Shown here: positions 26,062-34,306 of the stretch, one piece after another
How the letters are laid out: every line of letters starts with the position of its first letter
Numbering within the stretch: the first letter of the stretch is position 1
NCBI RefSeq assembly: GCF_029338295.1
Contig: NZ_CP119791.1
Span: 806,001-870,000, forward strand
DNA: 64,000 nucleotides
DNA from: Haladaptatus sp. QDMS2
Lineage (GTDB): Archaea; Halobacteriota; Halobacteria; Halobacteriales; Halococcaceae
Direction of reading: 5' to 3'
Program-made: the position numbers and the translations under genes
The notes under the pieces: generated by a model
Told to the model about the DNA's origin: nothing
Databases searched by the model: none
The model's input: the letters and a program-made list of their open reading frames with translations, nothing else

Positions 26062-27230
26062 GCTGTCTCCTCCTTCTCGAAGATGTGGACGACGGCTGCA
26101 CCGCCGCTCCCGCCGACGTTGTGCGTGAGGCCCCAGCGGGCGTCCTCGACCTGTCGGTCACCCGCCTTCCCAGAGAGTTGCGTGAAGGCTTCTGCGACCT
26201 GTCCCGCCCCCGTCGCGCCGATTGGGTGCCCTTTCGATTTGAGGCCCCCGGAGGCGTTCACGACCACGTCGCCGCCGTAGTCGGTCGCCCCGGATTCGAC
26301 GTAGGAACCCGCCTCGCCCGGCTCGCAGAAGCCGAGGTCCTCGTAGGCCATGAGTTCGGCAATCGAAAAGCAGTCGTGGACCTCGGCGAAGTCGATGTCT
26401 ACGGGGCCGACGCCGGCCATCTCGTAGGCCTGTTTCGCGGCACGTTGAGAGGCTGGCACGCCGGTGTAGGTTTCGCGCTGGAAGAGTCCAACCTTGTCCG
26501 AGCCAGCACCCACCCCAGCGACCCGGATGGGGTCGTCCGTGTACTCCCCGACAACATCCTCGCTCACGATGAGCGCGCAGGCCGCCCCGTCAGTGGTCGG
26601 ACAGCAGTGGTACAGCGTGAGTGGGTCGGCGACGGTTGGGGCGTTCATCGCGTCTTCGAGCGAGCACTCGAAGCGGAGTTGTGCGTGTGGGTTCTTCGCC
26701 CCGTTCCGGTGATTCTTGACGGCGACGTGCGAGAGGTGTTCTTTCGTGGTTCCGAACGCTTTCATGTGGGCGCTCGCCATCTGGGCGTAGACGCCGGCGA
26801 AGGTGGTTCCCGAGAGGCGTTCCCACTCGGTTTCGCCAGAGACGCCGAGCCACCAGCGCGTGGCGTCGCCAGAGAGGTCGGTCATGATTTCGACGCCGCC
26901 GGCGAGGACGACGTCCGCCATGCCACTCTTGACCGCCTGTACCGCCTGCCGGACGGAGTATCCGGAGGCGGCGCAGGCGTTCTCGACGCGGGTACAGGGA
27001 ATGCCCGAGAGGCCGACGTGTTCGGTGACGGCGGGACCGGGGAGGCCAATCTGGCGACCGCCGACGCCGAGCGTGCCGACGATGGCCTCGTCTACGTCGG
27101 CGGGGGCGACCCCCTTCTCGACGCTCGCGAGCGTCGATTTGTACGCTTGTTCGAACAGGGAGCGGTAGGATTCGTCGGGGAACGACCCGAAATCGGACTG
27201 GGCCGCGCCAACGAGGTACGCTTCGCGCAT
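26058..27230 (-). CDS. Thiolase family protein (acetyl-CoA acetyltransferase type)
   Basis: The 390-residue protein has the nucleophilic cysteine in VENACAASGYSVRQA (Cys ~86) and the GGLKSKGHPIGATGAGQ histidine motif. The second CxG cysteine of classical thiolases is replaced by THNVGGSGG, which is typical of SCP2-type and archaeal thiolases that work in complex with DUF35 proteins. It is coupled to the HMGCS-like/DUF35 fusion gene by a four-base overlap. ATG 27230 is chosen over the 24-base-longer frame. A thiolytic step in phenylacetate or fatty-acid degradation is likely. Confidence 0.88.
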   Translation of the reverse strand: MREAYLVGAAQSDFGSFPDESYRSLFEQAYKSTLASVEKGVAPADVDEAIVGTLGVGGRQIGLPGPAVTEHVGLSGIPCTRVENACAASGYSVRQAVQAVKSGMADVVLAGGVEIMTDLSGDATRWWLGVSGETEWERLSGTTFAGVYAQMASAHMKAFGTTKEHLSHVAVKNHRNGAKNPHAQLRFECSLEDAMNAPTVADPLTLYHCCPTTDGAACALIVSEDVVGEYTDDPIRVAGVGAGSDKVGLFQRETYTGVPASQRAAKQAYEMAGVGPVDIDFAEVHDCFSIAELMAYEDLGFCEPGEAGSYVESGATDYGGDVVVNASGGLKSKGHPIGATGAGQVAEAFTQLSGKAGDRQVEDARWGLTHNVGGSGGAAVVHIFEKEETA

Positions 27231-27335
27231 ACTCGCCAGTTGGCCGCCCGGCAAATATAGTGTGGGTGTCGCTCCCGCGAACTGTGTGCCCGACCGACAG
27301 AACGGTTTTGTGGGGTGGTAACATTGTCCGAAATA

Positions 27336-28616
27336 ATGTACGGCGTTGTGGAATCTGCGACCCGGGACGAGTTGCGCGACATCCAGTCAGACCGCTTGCG
27401 AAACATGGTCGAGACGGCCGCTGGCGTGCCGTTTTACCAGCAGGCATTCGAGGAGGCGGGCATCACGGCCGAAGACGTAGAATCGGTCGAAGACATCGAC
27501 AAACTCCCCTTCACCACGAAAGAGGACCTCCGGGACAACTACCCGGACAAACTGTTCGCCGTCCCTCGCGTGGACATCGTCCGCCTGCACGCCTCCTCGG
27601 GGACGACGGGCAAGCCGAAAATCGTCGCCTACACCCGCGACGACCTCGACGTGTGGCGCGAGGTGATGGCCCGGTCGCTCAACGCGGCGGGCGTCTCGGC
27701 GAACGACACGGTCCAGAACGCCTACGGCTACGGCTTGTTCACTGGAGGCCTCGGCTTCCACGACGGCGCAGAGGAACTCGGCGCGACGGTCATCCCCATC
27801 GGTGGCGGGAACACCGACCGCCAAATCGACTTCCTGCAGGACCTCGGGAGCACGGTGCTTTCGTGTACGCCCTCGTACTGTCTCTACCTCGCAGAGGCGC
27901 TGGAAGAGCGAGACGTGGACCCCCGCGACCTGCCACTCTCGACGGTCGTCATCGGGGCCGAACCCTTCACCGACCCGATGCGCGCAGAAATCGAAGACGC
28001 GCTCGACGTGACGGCAATCGACGTGTACGGGCTCTCTGAAATCGTCGGGCCGGGTGTCTCCATCGAGTGTGCGGAAGCCCAGGACGGCCTCCACGTCTGG
28101 GAGGACTACTTCTACCCCGAAGTGGTGAACCCGGAGACGGGCGAGGTACTCGACGAGGGCGAGGAGGGCGAACTCGTCCTCACGACGCTCTCGAAGCAGG
28201 CGATGCCCGTCCTGCGCTACCGCACGGGCGACATCACCTCCCTCAACTACGACGAGTGTGAGTGTGGACGAACCCACGTCCGGATGGACAACGTCACTGG
28301 TCGGGTGGATGACCTGCTCATCGTCCGCGGCGTGAACGTCTACCCGAGCCAAATCGAAGAGGCGATGCTCGAATTCGCTGAGGCGGCCCCGCACTATCGC
28401 ATCGACCTGCGCCGAGAGGGGACGCTGGATACGATTGAACTCACCGTCGAGCATCATGCAGACGCAGAGAACGTGGAGGAACTCCGTGAGAAGATTCACG
28501 AGAAACTGAACTCCACGCTCGACGTGAGTTTGGACGAACTGCACGTTGTGGAACCGGGGACCATCGAGCGCACGACGGTTGGCAAGGTCAAGCGAGTGTT
28601 CGACCACCGCGAATAA
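27336..28616 (+). CDS. paaK: Phenylacetate-CoA ligase
   Basis: PaaK activates phenylacetate to phenylacetyl-CoA using ATP. The 426-residue protein has the adenylate-forming P-loop LHASSGTTGKPKIVAYT, the YGLSEIVGPGVSIEC motif, the RYRTGDITSL hinge region, a small cysteine pair (ECECGR) and the VRGVNVYPSQIEEAM C-terminal motif characteristic of PaaK. The ATG at 27336 is preferred to the GTG at 27315; GGTTTTGTG at 27303-27311 is a possible TATA box for it. It is divergent from the thiolase gene. Confidence 0.92.
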   Translation: MYGVVESATRDELRDIQSDRLRNMVETAAGVPFYQQAFEEAGITAEDVESVEDIDKLPFTTKEDLRDNYPDKLFAVPRVDIVRLHASSGTTGKPKIVAYTRDDLDVWREVMARSLNAAGVSANDTVQNAYGYGLFTGGLGFHDGAEELGATVIPIGGGNTDRQIDFLQDLGSTVLSCTPSYCLYLAEALEERDVDPRDLPLSTVVIGAEPFTDPMRAEIEDALDVTAIDVYGLSEIVGPGVSIECAEAQDGLHVWEDYFYPEVVNPETGEVLDEGEEGELVLTTLSKQAMPVLRYRTGDITSLNYDECECGRTHVRMDNVTGRVDDLLIVRGVNVYPSQIEEAMLEFAEAAPHYRIDLRREGTLDTIELTVEHHADAENVEELREKIHEKLNSTLDVSLDELHVVEPGTIERTTVGKVKRVFDHRE

Positions 28617-28626
28617 TTCCCGGTAA

Positions 28627-28632
28627 TTTTTT
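28627..28632 (+). terminator. Oligo-T terminator after paaK
   Basis: A run of six T residues follows the paaK stop by ten bases, the usual form of an archaeal intrinsic terminator. A MaoC gene starts 25 bases later, so termination may be partial. Confidence 0.4.
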
Positions 28633-28656
28633 CTCGTCTTTCGGTGAAATCAGGGT

Positions 28657-29118
28657 GTGCCATACAGTTACGAACCGCACTTCTTCGAGGACATGGAAGT
28701 CGGGAAAACCTTCGAGAGCGTCGGCCGAACCATCACCGAGACGGACTTCGTCAATCACTCTGCGTTCGCGGGCGACTGGACGGAACTCCACACGAACAAA
28801 GAATACTCAAAAGACGGCCCGTTCGGCAAGCGCATCGGGCACGGGCCGATGACCTTCATCGTGACCACCGGGCTGGTCCAGCGCTGTGGGTTCGTCGAGC
28901 GCACCGTCATCGCCTTCCTCGGGATGAACTACATGGATGTACCTAATCCGGTTTTCATCGGCGACACCCTCTCTGCCGAGTTCGAAGTCACCGAGAAACG
29001 CGAGTTCGAAAGCCGCGACGACGCGGGCCTCGTGGTCATCGACGCGACGACGACGAACCAGAACGGAACCGTCGTCTTCCAGGGCGACATGAAGTTCATG
29101 TTCAAGCGCAAGGAGTGA
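28657..29118 (+). CDS. MaoC-like hot-dog-fold dehydratase
   Basis: The 153-residue protein is a single MaoC domain: YFEDMEVGK-type N-terminus (FFEDMEVGKTFESVGRTIT), then the hydratase motif DWTELHTNKEYSK and GHGPMTFIVTTGLV. MaoC domains add water to enoyl-CoA or, in PaaZ, open the oxepin ring. The start is GTG 28657. In this neighbourhood it could supply the ring-hydrolase step that bacterial PaaZ performs with its C-terminal domain; the aldehyde-dehydrogenase half of PaaZ is not in the window. Confidence 0.85.
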   Translation: MPYSYEPHFFEDMEVGKTFESVGRTITETDFVNHSAFAGDWTELHTNKEYSKDGPFGKRIGHGPMTFIVTTGLVQRCGFVERTVIAFLGMNYMDVPNPVFIGDTLSAEFEVTEKREFESRDDAGLVVIDATTTNQNGTVVFQGDMKFMFKRKE

Positions 29119-29201
29119 CCCATCCCTGAAAGTCACCAGAATCGGACGGTTCACATAGCGTTTTCTCCCTTTCCGGCGATTGGATAGTGAGGGGTTCAAT
29201 C

Positions 29202-29645
29202 ATGGCCGTACAAGATGTAAGAGAGATGAAAGACCTCGTTCTGAACATGGCTGTCGATGTGATGAACGACCGGAAACTGGACGACCTATCGAAATACTAC
29301 ATCGACGACTGCGTCACCCACTTCGCAGACCAGCGTCCTGACACCCACGGCATCGAAGGGGTGAAAACAAACTGGGAGGACGTCTTCCAGGGCTTCCCGG
29401 ACTTCATGGCCGACCTGGACCACGTCGTCGCTGAGGGCGACAAAATCTGTGGCCACTTCACCTACAAAGGGACCCACGACGGTGAGTTCCTGGGGATGGA
29501 GCCGACGAACAAGGCAGCGAAGATTAGCGGGATGACCATGTACCGGTTCGAGGACGGGAAGATTGCAGAATCGTGGGTTCACACTGACTTCCTCGGCCTG
29601 ATGCAGCAACTGGGCCTCGCGCCGATGCCCGGCGAGCAAGCCTGA
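29202..29645 (+). CDS. SnoaL-like (NTF2-fold) protein, copy 1
   Basis: The 147-residue protein has the NTF2/SnoaL fold pattern: a helical N-terminus (VMNDRKLDDLSKYYIDDCVTH), GIEGVKTNWEDVFQGFPDF, VVAEGDKICGHFTYKGTHDG and the GMEPTNK motif, ending LGLMQQLGLAPMPG. Members include polyketide cyclases and ketosteroid-isomerase-like enzymes; substrate is unknown. The next gene encodes a paralogue with the same GMEPTNK and MQQLG motifs. ATG 29202 is used. Confidence 0.8.
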   Translation: MAVQDVREMKDLVLNMAVDVMNDRKLDDLSKYYIDDCVTHFADQRPDTHGIEGVKTNWEDVFQGFPDFMADLDHVVAEGDKICGHFTYKGTHDGEFLGMEPTNKAAKISGMTMYRFEDGKIAESWVHTDFLGLMQQLGLAPMPGEQA

Positions 29646-29719
29646 AATCACGACACCTTTTCTGACGTTCGAGCAAGGGAAATGCTCTCAGCCGTCCTAC
29701 CTACTCGTGGGTGGAACCC

Positions 29720-30160
29720 ATGGCAGTACAATCGTCAATTGCAGAGAACAAAGCGCTCGCCCGACGCTTCTTCGAGGAAGTGCAGACGATGGACGACATC
29801 GACACGGTAGACGACATCTTCGCAGAGAGCTACGTCCACCACGACACCAACATGCCAGAACCGGTGCGCGGTCGTGACGCGTTTAAGGAATCGCTCTCCC
29901 AGTGGATGGGTGGCTTCTCTGACGCGACAATGACCGTTCTCGACCAGGTCGCAGAGGGTGACCGCGTCGTCTCCCGCGTCCGGATGGAAGGCTCGCACGA
30001 CGGCCCGCTTCAGGGCATGGAGCCAACCAACAAGCACGTCGAGATTGAGGGCATCGTCGAACATCGCATCGAGAACGGCCGCATCGTCGAAGGGTTCCCG
30101 CAGTGGGACATCATGGGCATGATGCAGCAACTCGGCGCGATGGACGACCAGCGCGCGTAA
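29720..30160 (+). CDS. SnoaL-like (NTF2-fold) protein, copy 2
   Basis: This 146-residue paralogue of the preceding gene keeps the same order of motifs: LARRFFEEVQTMDDIDTVDD, RGRDAFKESLSQWMGGFSD, EGDRVVSRVRMEGSHDG, GMEPTNKHVEIEGI and the terminal IMGMMQQLGAMD. The two copies have clearly diverged, so they may bind different ligands or form a heteromer. The 74-bp gap between them has no obvious terminator. ATG 29720 is preferred to the upstream GTG at 29711. Confidence 0.8.
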   Translation: MAVQSSIAENKALARRFFEEVQTMDDIDTVDDIFAESYVHHDTNMPEPVRGRDAFKESLSQWMGGFSDATMTVLDQVAEGDRVVSRVRMEGSHDGPLQGMEPTNKHVEIEGIVEHRIENGRIVEGFPQWDIMGMMQQLGAMDDQRA

Positions 30161-30215
30161 CCGTCACACGAACTGACGGCATCACTTTTTGCGGTGTGGA
30201 ACCAACTGTCGAGGT

Positions 30216-31091
30216 ATGCCTGTAGATGTCCTCGCCGATGGCGAACCGCGTGCCATCGACGTCCACGCTCACCAGCCGACCAAAGAGTTCCTGGAGGATG
30301 CCGGGGGCGAAATGATGCGTGACGCGGCGAAGAAGTTCGGCGCGACGATGGAGTTCGACACCTACGAGGGGATGCGCGAGGAGTACCACGCTGCGGGGGT
30401 AAAGCACGCCGTTCTCGTCGCGTGGGACGCCGAAACGAACACGGGGAATCCGCCGGTCACGAACGACTACGTCGCGGAGGTCCGAGACGAATTCTCCGAT
30501 TTCATCATCGGGTTTGGCAGTGTGGACCCGCTGAAAGACGACTGCGCAGAAGAGGCAGCACGCGCCGTAGAGGACCTTGGTCTCTCGGGGTTCAAGTTTC
30601 AGCAAATCGCCCAGGGGTTCGACCCGAGTGCACCGAAACACGAACACCTGTTCGACACCATCGAGGACCTCGGCGTGCCCGTCATCTTCCACGGCGGAAA
30701 CTCCACGCTCGGCGCGGGCAGTCCGGGCGGGCGCGGGCTGCGAATCAAGTACGGCAACCCGATGCTCGTAGACGACGTGGCGGCCTCCCACCCTGACCTC
30801 CAGATTCTCATCGCGCACCCCGCCTTCCCGTGGGAGCGCGAGCAACTCGCCATCTGCCAGCAGAAGGGGAACGTCTACATGGACTTCTCGGGGTGGATGC
30901 CCAAGTACATCGACGACGACTGGTTGCACTACGCGGGGACGCTCCTCCGGGAAAAGACGATGTTCGGGACCGACTATCCCATGATTCGCCCGGGGCAGTG
31001 GCTCGATAACTTCGCCGAGTACACCAACTACCCCGAGGACGTCCAGCGAAAGTTGCTCTGGGAGAACGCTGCGGAGTTCCTCGGCCTGTGA
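30216..31091 (+). CDS. Amidohydrolase family 2 TIM-barrel protein
   Basis: The 291-residue protein resembles the ACMSD/amidohydrolase-2 family of metal-dependent hydrolases and decarboxylases. The metal motif HxH is in AIDVHAHQPT (residues ~14-21); further ligands are the histidine of VIFHGGNST, the histidine of ILIAHPAFPW and the aspartate of MFGTDYPMI. It overlaps the alpha/beta hydrolase gene by four bases. A role in hydrolysing or decarboxylating a ring-derived intermediate is possible, but the substrate is unknown. An ACTTTTTG element at about 30184-30191 could be its TATA box. Confidence 0.8.
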   Translation: MPVDVLADGEPRAIDVHAHQPTKEFLEDAGGEMMRDAAKKFGATMEFDTYEGMREEYHAAGVKHAVLVAWDAETNTGNPPVTNDYVAEVRDEFSDFIIGFGSVDPLKDDCAEEAARAVEDLGLSGFKFQQIAQGFDPSAPKHEHLFDTIEDLGVPVIFHGGNSTLGAGSPGGRGLRIKYGNPMLVDDVAASHPDLQILIAHPAFPWEREQLAICQQKGNVYMDFSGWMPKYIDDDWLHYAGTLLREKTMFGTDYPMIRPGQWLDNFAEYTNYPEDVQRKLLWENAAEFLGL

Positions 31092-31885
31092 AAACTGAAC
31101 AAATTGCGGGACATCCGGCCGTCACCGTCGGGAACGGGGCGGACCGCCTGCTCATCATCCCCGGATTGAACGACCCGCTCATGCGGGTCACCGAGACGTT
31201 CTGGTTCGCACGAATTGTCGCCGCCTACTGCAATCGCTACGCCGAGGACCGGACGGTGTCGATGGTGTCTCGACCCGTCGGTTTTGGGCAGCAATCGACG
31301 GCGGCGATGGCCGACGGCTACGCAGGAGTCCTCGAAGAGACCGGCCCAGCGGCCATCATGGGGCTCTCGATGGGTGGGTTCATCGTCCAGCACCTCGCCG
31401 CCGAGCGCCCGGACCTCGTCACCGGGGCGATTCTTGGCCTCTCCGCGGCGGCGTTCAGTCACGATGGCCACGAAACAATCAGTCGGTGGCACGAGTGGGG
31501 CGGCCGTCGTCAATGGCGTCGCATCTATCGGGAAGCGGCAGATACAGTCTCGTCTGGACTCGTCCAACGGGGTTTCTCACTTGTCGCGCAGGCCTACAGT
31601 GTGATTACGCGCGGGCCGAAAACGCCCGCCGACTTCCTCGGAACTGCACAGTCCAGTCTCGACCACGACGCCCGAGCAACCCTCGGAGACATCGAGGTTC
31701 CGACCCTCACGATAGGCGGGACGAACGACCCGTTCTTCGACGAGGCGGACTTCCGTGAAACCGCGAATCTGCTGGGTGGCGACCTGCACCTTCTGCCGGG
31801 CCTCGGCCACGAGGCGGTTATCCACCACAGCAGAGACTTCGACGACCCAATCAATCGGTTTCTCGCGGACGGGGCACAGTTTTAA
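31088..31885 (+). CDS. Alpha/beta hydrolase
   Basis: The 265-residue protein has the nucleophile elbow GLSMGGFIVQHLAAE at about residues 92-106, an acid residue in TIGGTNDPFFDEADF and the catalytic histidine in LLPGLGHEAVIHH. The start is GTG 31088, overlapping the amidohydrolase stop by four bases, which indicates coupled expression. Substrate unknown; by context an ester or ring-cleavage product is plausible. Confidence 0.82.
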   Translation: MKTEQIAGHPAVTVGNGADRLLIIPGLNDPLMRVTETFWFARIVAAYCNRYAEDRTVSMVSRPVGFGQQSTAAMADGYAGVLEETGPAAIMGLSMGGFIVQHLAAERPDLVTGAILGLSAAAFSHDGHETISRWHEWGGRRQWRRIYREAADTVSSGLVQRGFSLVAQAYSVITRGPKTPADFLGTAQSSLDHDARATLGDIEVPTLTIGGTNDPFFDEADFRETANLLGGDLHLLPGLGHEAVIHHSRDFDDPINRFLADGAQF

Positions 31886-31910
31886 CCACCCGGCGGGCGT
31901 CTCCCGGCGC

Positions 31911-32294
31911 ATGGACGTAGAAGCCTTCTTCGAAGGGATGCCGTTCGCCGATTTCCTCGGTGTCGAGGTCACAGACGTCGGAGACGGTCACGCCGAGGGC
32001 CACATCGAGATGCGCCCAGAACTTTCGTGGAACGAAGAGAAACTCATGGCCCACGGCGGCGTCGCGTTCACGCTCGCGGACACCGTCGGCGGCGCGGCGC
32101 TCGTCTCGCTCGTCGACCAGCCCGTCCCGACCATCGACATGCGCATCGACTACTTGAAAGCCGGCACGGGCGACCTCTACGCCGAGGCAGACGTCGTGCG
32201 GTGTGGCTCCTCTGTCGGCGTCGTCGACGTGCTGGTCACAGACGAGGACGGAACTGAGGTGGCGAGTGTTCGCGGCGTGTACAAAACAGGGTAG
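31911..32294 (+). CDS. PaaI-family hot-dog thioesterase
   Basis: The 127-residue hot-dog protein has the PaaI pattern: GVEVTDVGDGHAEGHIEM, the active-site LMAHGGVAFTLADTVGGAAL and the C-terminal VVDVLVTDEDGTEVASVRGVY. PaaI hydrolyses hydroxyphenylacetyl-CoA and rescues CoA from dead-end intermediates. ATG 31911 gives the usual family length. A GTTTTAA stretch at about 31879-31885 could be its own TATA box. Confidence 0.85.
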   Translation: MDVEAFFEGMPFADFLGVEVTDVGDGHAEGHIEMRPELSWNEEKLMAHGGVAFTLADTVGGAALVSLVDQPVPTIDMRIDYLKAGTGDLYAEADVVRCGSSVGVVDVLVTDEDGTEVASVRGVYKTG

Positions 32295-32313
32295 AACAGA
32301 ACACCGATACGGG

Positions 32314-32970
32314 TTAGAACACCTGCGTGAGCAGCCCGCGCTCACCTCGGTGCAACCGTTCTAAGAACGACGATTTGGTGATGCCGAGCGCCGCGGCGAC
32401 CTCCGCGGCGTCGACGTTTCGCGGAACCTCGAAATACCCCATCTCGACCGCCGTTCTGAGCGCCTCCTCCTGGGCAGGCGTGATGTCCCATTGCTGGGCG
32501 ACGGTCGTCTCGTCGTCCGACCCGAGTGGGTAGATGCGTTCGAGCGTGACTCCGACGGCGTCCGCCCCGGCCTCTGCGTTGCGGGCGGCGACGGTGTCGA
32601 GGACGCCCTGGAGCACGTCGCGTCCGACCACTGCCCCCGTGTACCGTTCGGTTCCGCGGTGGTACTGGAGCGATTCGGCGAGGAACCCGGCGTTCGTCAG
32701 TTCGTGGACGACACAGCGCTGTTTCGCGAGACAGCGAAAGTTGTAGCGCCCCTCTGTCTGGGACATGTGCAGGTAGCGAATGCGCTCGTCAGAATCGAGG
32801 ATGGGGGCCACCGCGTCGTCCGGCGCACTGAATCGGAGAAGCACGTTTCCATCTGCGCGCAATTGCGGCGGGCGGGCGACGAGCGTGGTTCCGGCCTCCC
32901 GCGAGGCGTCCGCGAGCGGGCAGTTGTCACCCGTAACTCGGAACTCGACGACGAGGCATTCGGCAATCAT
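32314..32970 (-). CDS. HTH-10 (bacterio-opsin activator type) transcriptional regulator
   Basis: The 218-residue haloarchaeal regulator has an N-terminal sensory half (HLMSQTEGRYNF-like HMSQTEGRYNFRCL, RCVVHELTNAGFLAESLQY) and a C-terminal HTH-10 domain: ITPAQEEALRTAVEMGYFEVPR followed by DAAEVAAALGITKSSFLERLHRGE. It is divergent from paaABCD across an 86-bp gap holding a TATA box and a palindrome, so it is the obvious candidate regulator of the paa genes. Ligand and sign of regulation are unknown. Confidence 0.85.
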   Translation of the reverse strand: MIAECLVVEFRVTGDNCPLADASREAGTTLVARPPQLRADGNVLLRFSAPDDAVAPILDSDERIRYLHMSQTEGRYNFRCLAKQRCVVHELTNAGFLAESLQYHRGTERYTGAVVGRDVLQGVLDTVAARNAEAGADAVGVTLERIYPLGSDDETTVAQQWDITPAQEEALRTAVEMGYFEVPRNVDAAEVAAALGITKSSFLERLHRGERGLLTQVF

Positions 32971-32989
32971 GCGGAAAATGTAGCCGTCA

Positions 32990-33000
32990 ACATATTTAAA
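32990..33000. promoter_or_regulatory. TATA element between the regulator and paaA
   Basis: ACATATTTAAA is near-symmetric. On the minus strand its centre is 26 bases from the regulator ATG at 32970, predicting a leaderless mRNA. On the plus strand it would start transcription near 33022, giving paaA a 35-nt leader. Confidence 0.55.
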
Positions 33001-33018
33001 CCCCTGTCATGAACGGGG
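33001..33018. promoter_or_regulatory. Candidate operator palindrome upstream of paaA
   Basis: CCCCTGTCATGAACGGGG is a dyad of form CCCC-N2-TCATGA-N2-GGGG. It directly follows the TATA element and precedes the predicted paaA start site, where a bound protein would block transcription. It is the only strong dyad I see in this gap. Confidence 0.5.
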
Positions 33019-33056
33019 TAAGGAGTATCCGGTGTGGTCTGTTATTATCTTCCATC

Positions 33057-33986
33057 ATGGACCTCGATACCGTGTTCGAACGGGCTGGTCCGCGGGCGTT
33101 CAGCCCGAAGGACGACATGCCCCAGGAATACCGCGAGGCGGCGACGCGGATGATTCAGTTCCACGCGAACTCAGAAATCATGGGCGCGTACTTAGAACGC
33201 CCCTTCATCCGCCAGGCCCCGAGCCTCGACCGAAAACTCGCGTTCAGCGCGAAAGTACAGGACGAAATCGGTCACGGTCAGTTGCTCTACCGCGCCGCAG
33301 AGTCCCTCGGCGTGAAAACCCGCGAGCAGATGTTAGACGAACTCGCCAATGGGAAAGGCAAGTTCCTCAACTGCTTCCACTATCCGATGGAACACTGGTG
33401 GGAAGTGCCGATGATTGGCTTCTTCGTGGATGGCGCGGCGATGCGCCGGCAGGCCACGCTCAAGGACACGAGTTGGGAGCCGTACGCCCACGCGATGGAC
33501 AAAATCTGCTTCGAAGAAGGTTTCCACATCAAACACGGCGAGCACATCCTGCGGGAACTCGGCACGGGACCGAAGAAGCACCAGGAACTCGTCCAGGAAG
33601 CGTTCGAGGACTGGTGGCCGCGCATCATCCAGTTCTTCGGGCCAACGAACGACAAGAGCACCCACCACGACTTCGCCGCGAAGGTCGGTCTCAAGCGCAA
33701 GTCCAACGACGAACTCCGCAGTGAGTTCCTCACCGTCTACGTTCCGAAGGCAGAGCGTTACGGCCTCGAAATCCCCGAGTACCCGCGCATCTACCACGAC
33801 GAAGAAACGGGGACCTACACCGTCGAAGAGGACGACCTCGACTGGGACGAGTTCTTCCAGATTGCGAAAAACCAATACGAACCCGGTCTCGGCCAGATCA
33901 ACACCCGCAAGGCGGCACAGGACGCGGTCGAATGGGTCACCGAATCCTTAGAGAATCCGGGGTCCACGCCCCAGGCGGCTGACTGA
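33057..33986 (+). CDS. paaA: Phenylacetyl-CoA epoxidase subunit PaaA
   Basis: PaaA is the catalytic diiron subunit of the multicomponent monooxygenase that epoxidises the ring of phenylacetyl-CoA. The 309-residue protein has the ferritin-like diiron motifs VQDEIGHGQLLYRAAESLG (ExxH) and KICFEEGFHIKHGEHIL (EExxH), and the conserved FLNCFHYPMEHWWEVPMIGFF. ATG 33057 is used because family similarity starts at MDLDTVFERAGPRAF. It is the first gene of paaABCD. Confidence 0.95.
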   Translation: MDLDTVFERAGPRAFSPKDDMPQEYREAATRMIQFHANSEIMGAYLERPFIRQAPSLDRKLAFSAKVQDEIGHGQLLYRAAESLGVKTREQMLDELANGKGKFLNCFHYPMEHWWEVPMIGFFVDGAAMRRQATLKDTSWEPYAHAMDKICFEEGFHIKHGEHILRELGTGPKKHQELVQEAFEDWWPRIIQFFGPTNDKSTHHDFAAKVGLKRKSNDELRSEFLTVYVPKAERYGLEIPEYPRIYHDEETGTYTVEEDDLDWDEFFQIAKNQYEPGLGQINTRKAAQDAVEWVTESLENPGSTPQAAD

Positions 33987-33988
33987 CC

Positions 33989-34306
33989 ATGATCTGGGAA
34001 GTGTTCCGCCAGGAGAAACAGGGTGGCTACCACACCCACTGCGGGAACGTCCACGCGCCCGACCGCGAGATGGCGCTGATGTTCGCTCAGATTCAACACG
34101 CGCGCCGTCGGCCAACCCACAGCCTCTGGGTCGTTCCGAAGGACGAGATTGGCGAAGTAGACGCAGAAGAAGCCTCTTTCGGCGGCACGACCGACAAGAT
34201 GTACCGCTGGGCGATGACGTTCAACACGGACGCGAGTTTCGCGAAGGAAATCGAGGACTCGGAGAAAGAGCAAATCGAGGCCGAACGCCAGCGGAGGGAG
34301 AAGTAA
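33989..34306 (+). CDS. paaB: Phenylacetyl-CoA epoxidase subunit PaaB
   Basis: PaaB is a small subunit that bridges PaaAC dimers. The 105-residue protein shows the family sequence WEVFRQEKQGGYHTHCGNVH, then APDREMALMFAQIQHARRRP and SLWVVPKDEI. It starts two bases after paaA and ends in TAATG shared with paaC, so translation is coupled. Confidence 0.94.
   Translation: MIWEVFRQEKQGGYHTHCGNVHAPDREMALMFAQIQHARRRPTHSLWVVPKDEIGEVDAEEASFGGTTDKMYRWAMTFNTDASFAKEIEDSEKEQIEAERQRREK

Noticed and set aside
26085-27260. 391-aa plus-strand frame over the thiolase gene
   Set aside because: It is a mirror of a real GC-rich gene; the minus-strand frame has all thiolase motifs, the plus-strand frame has none.
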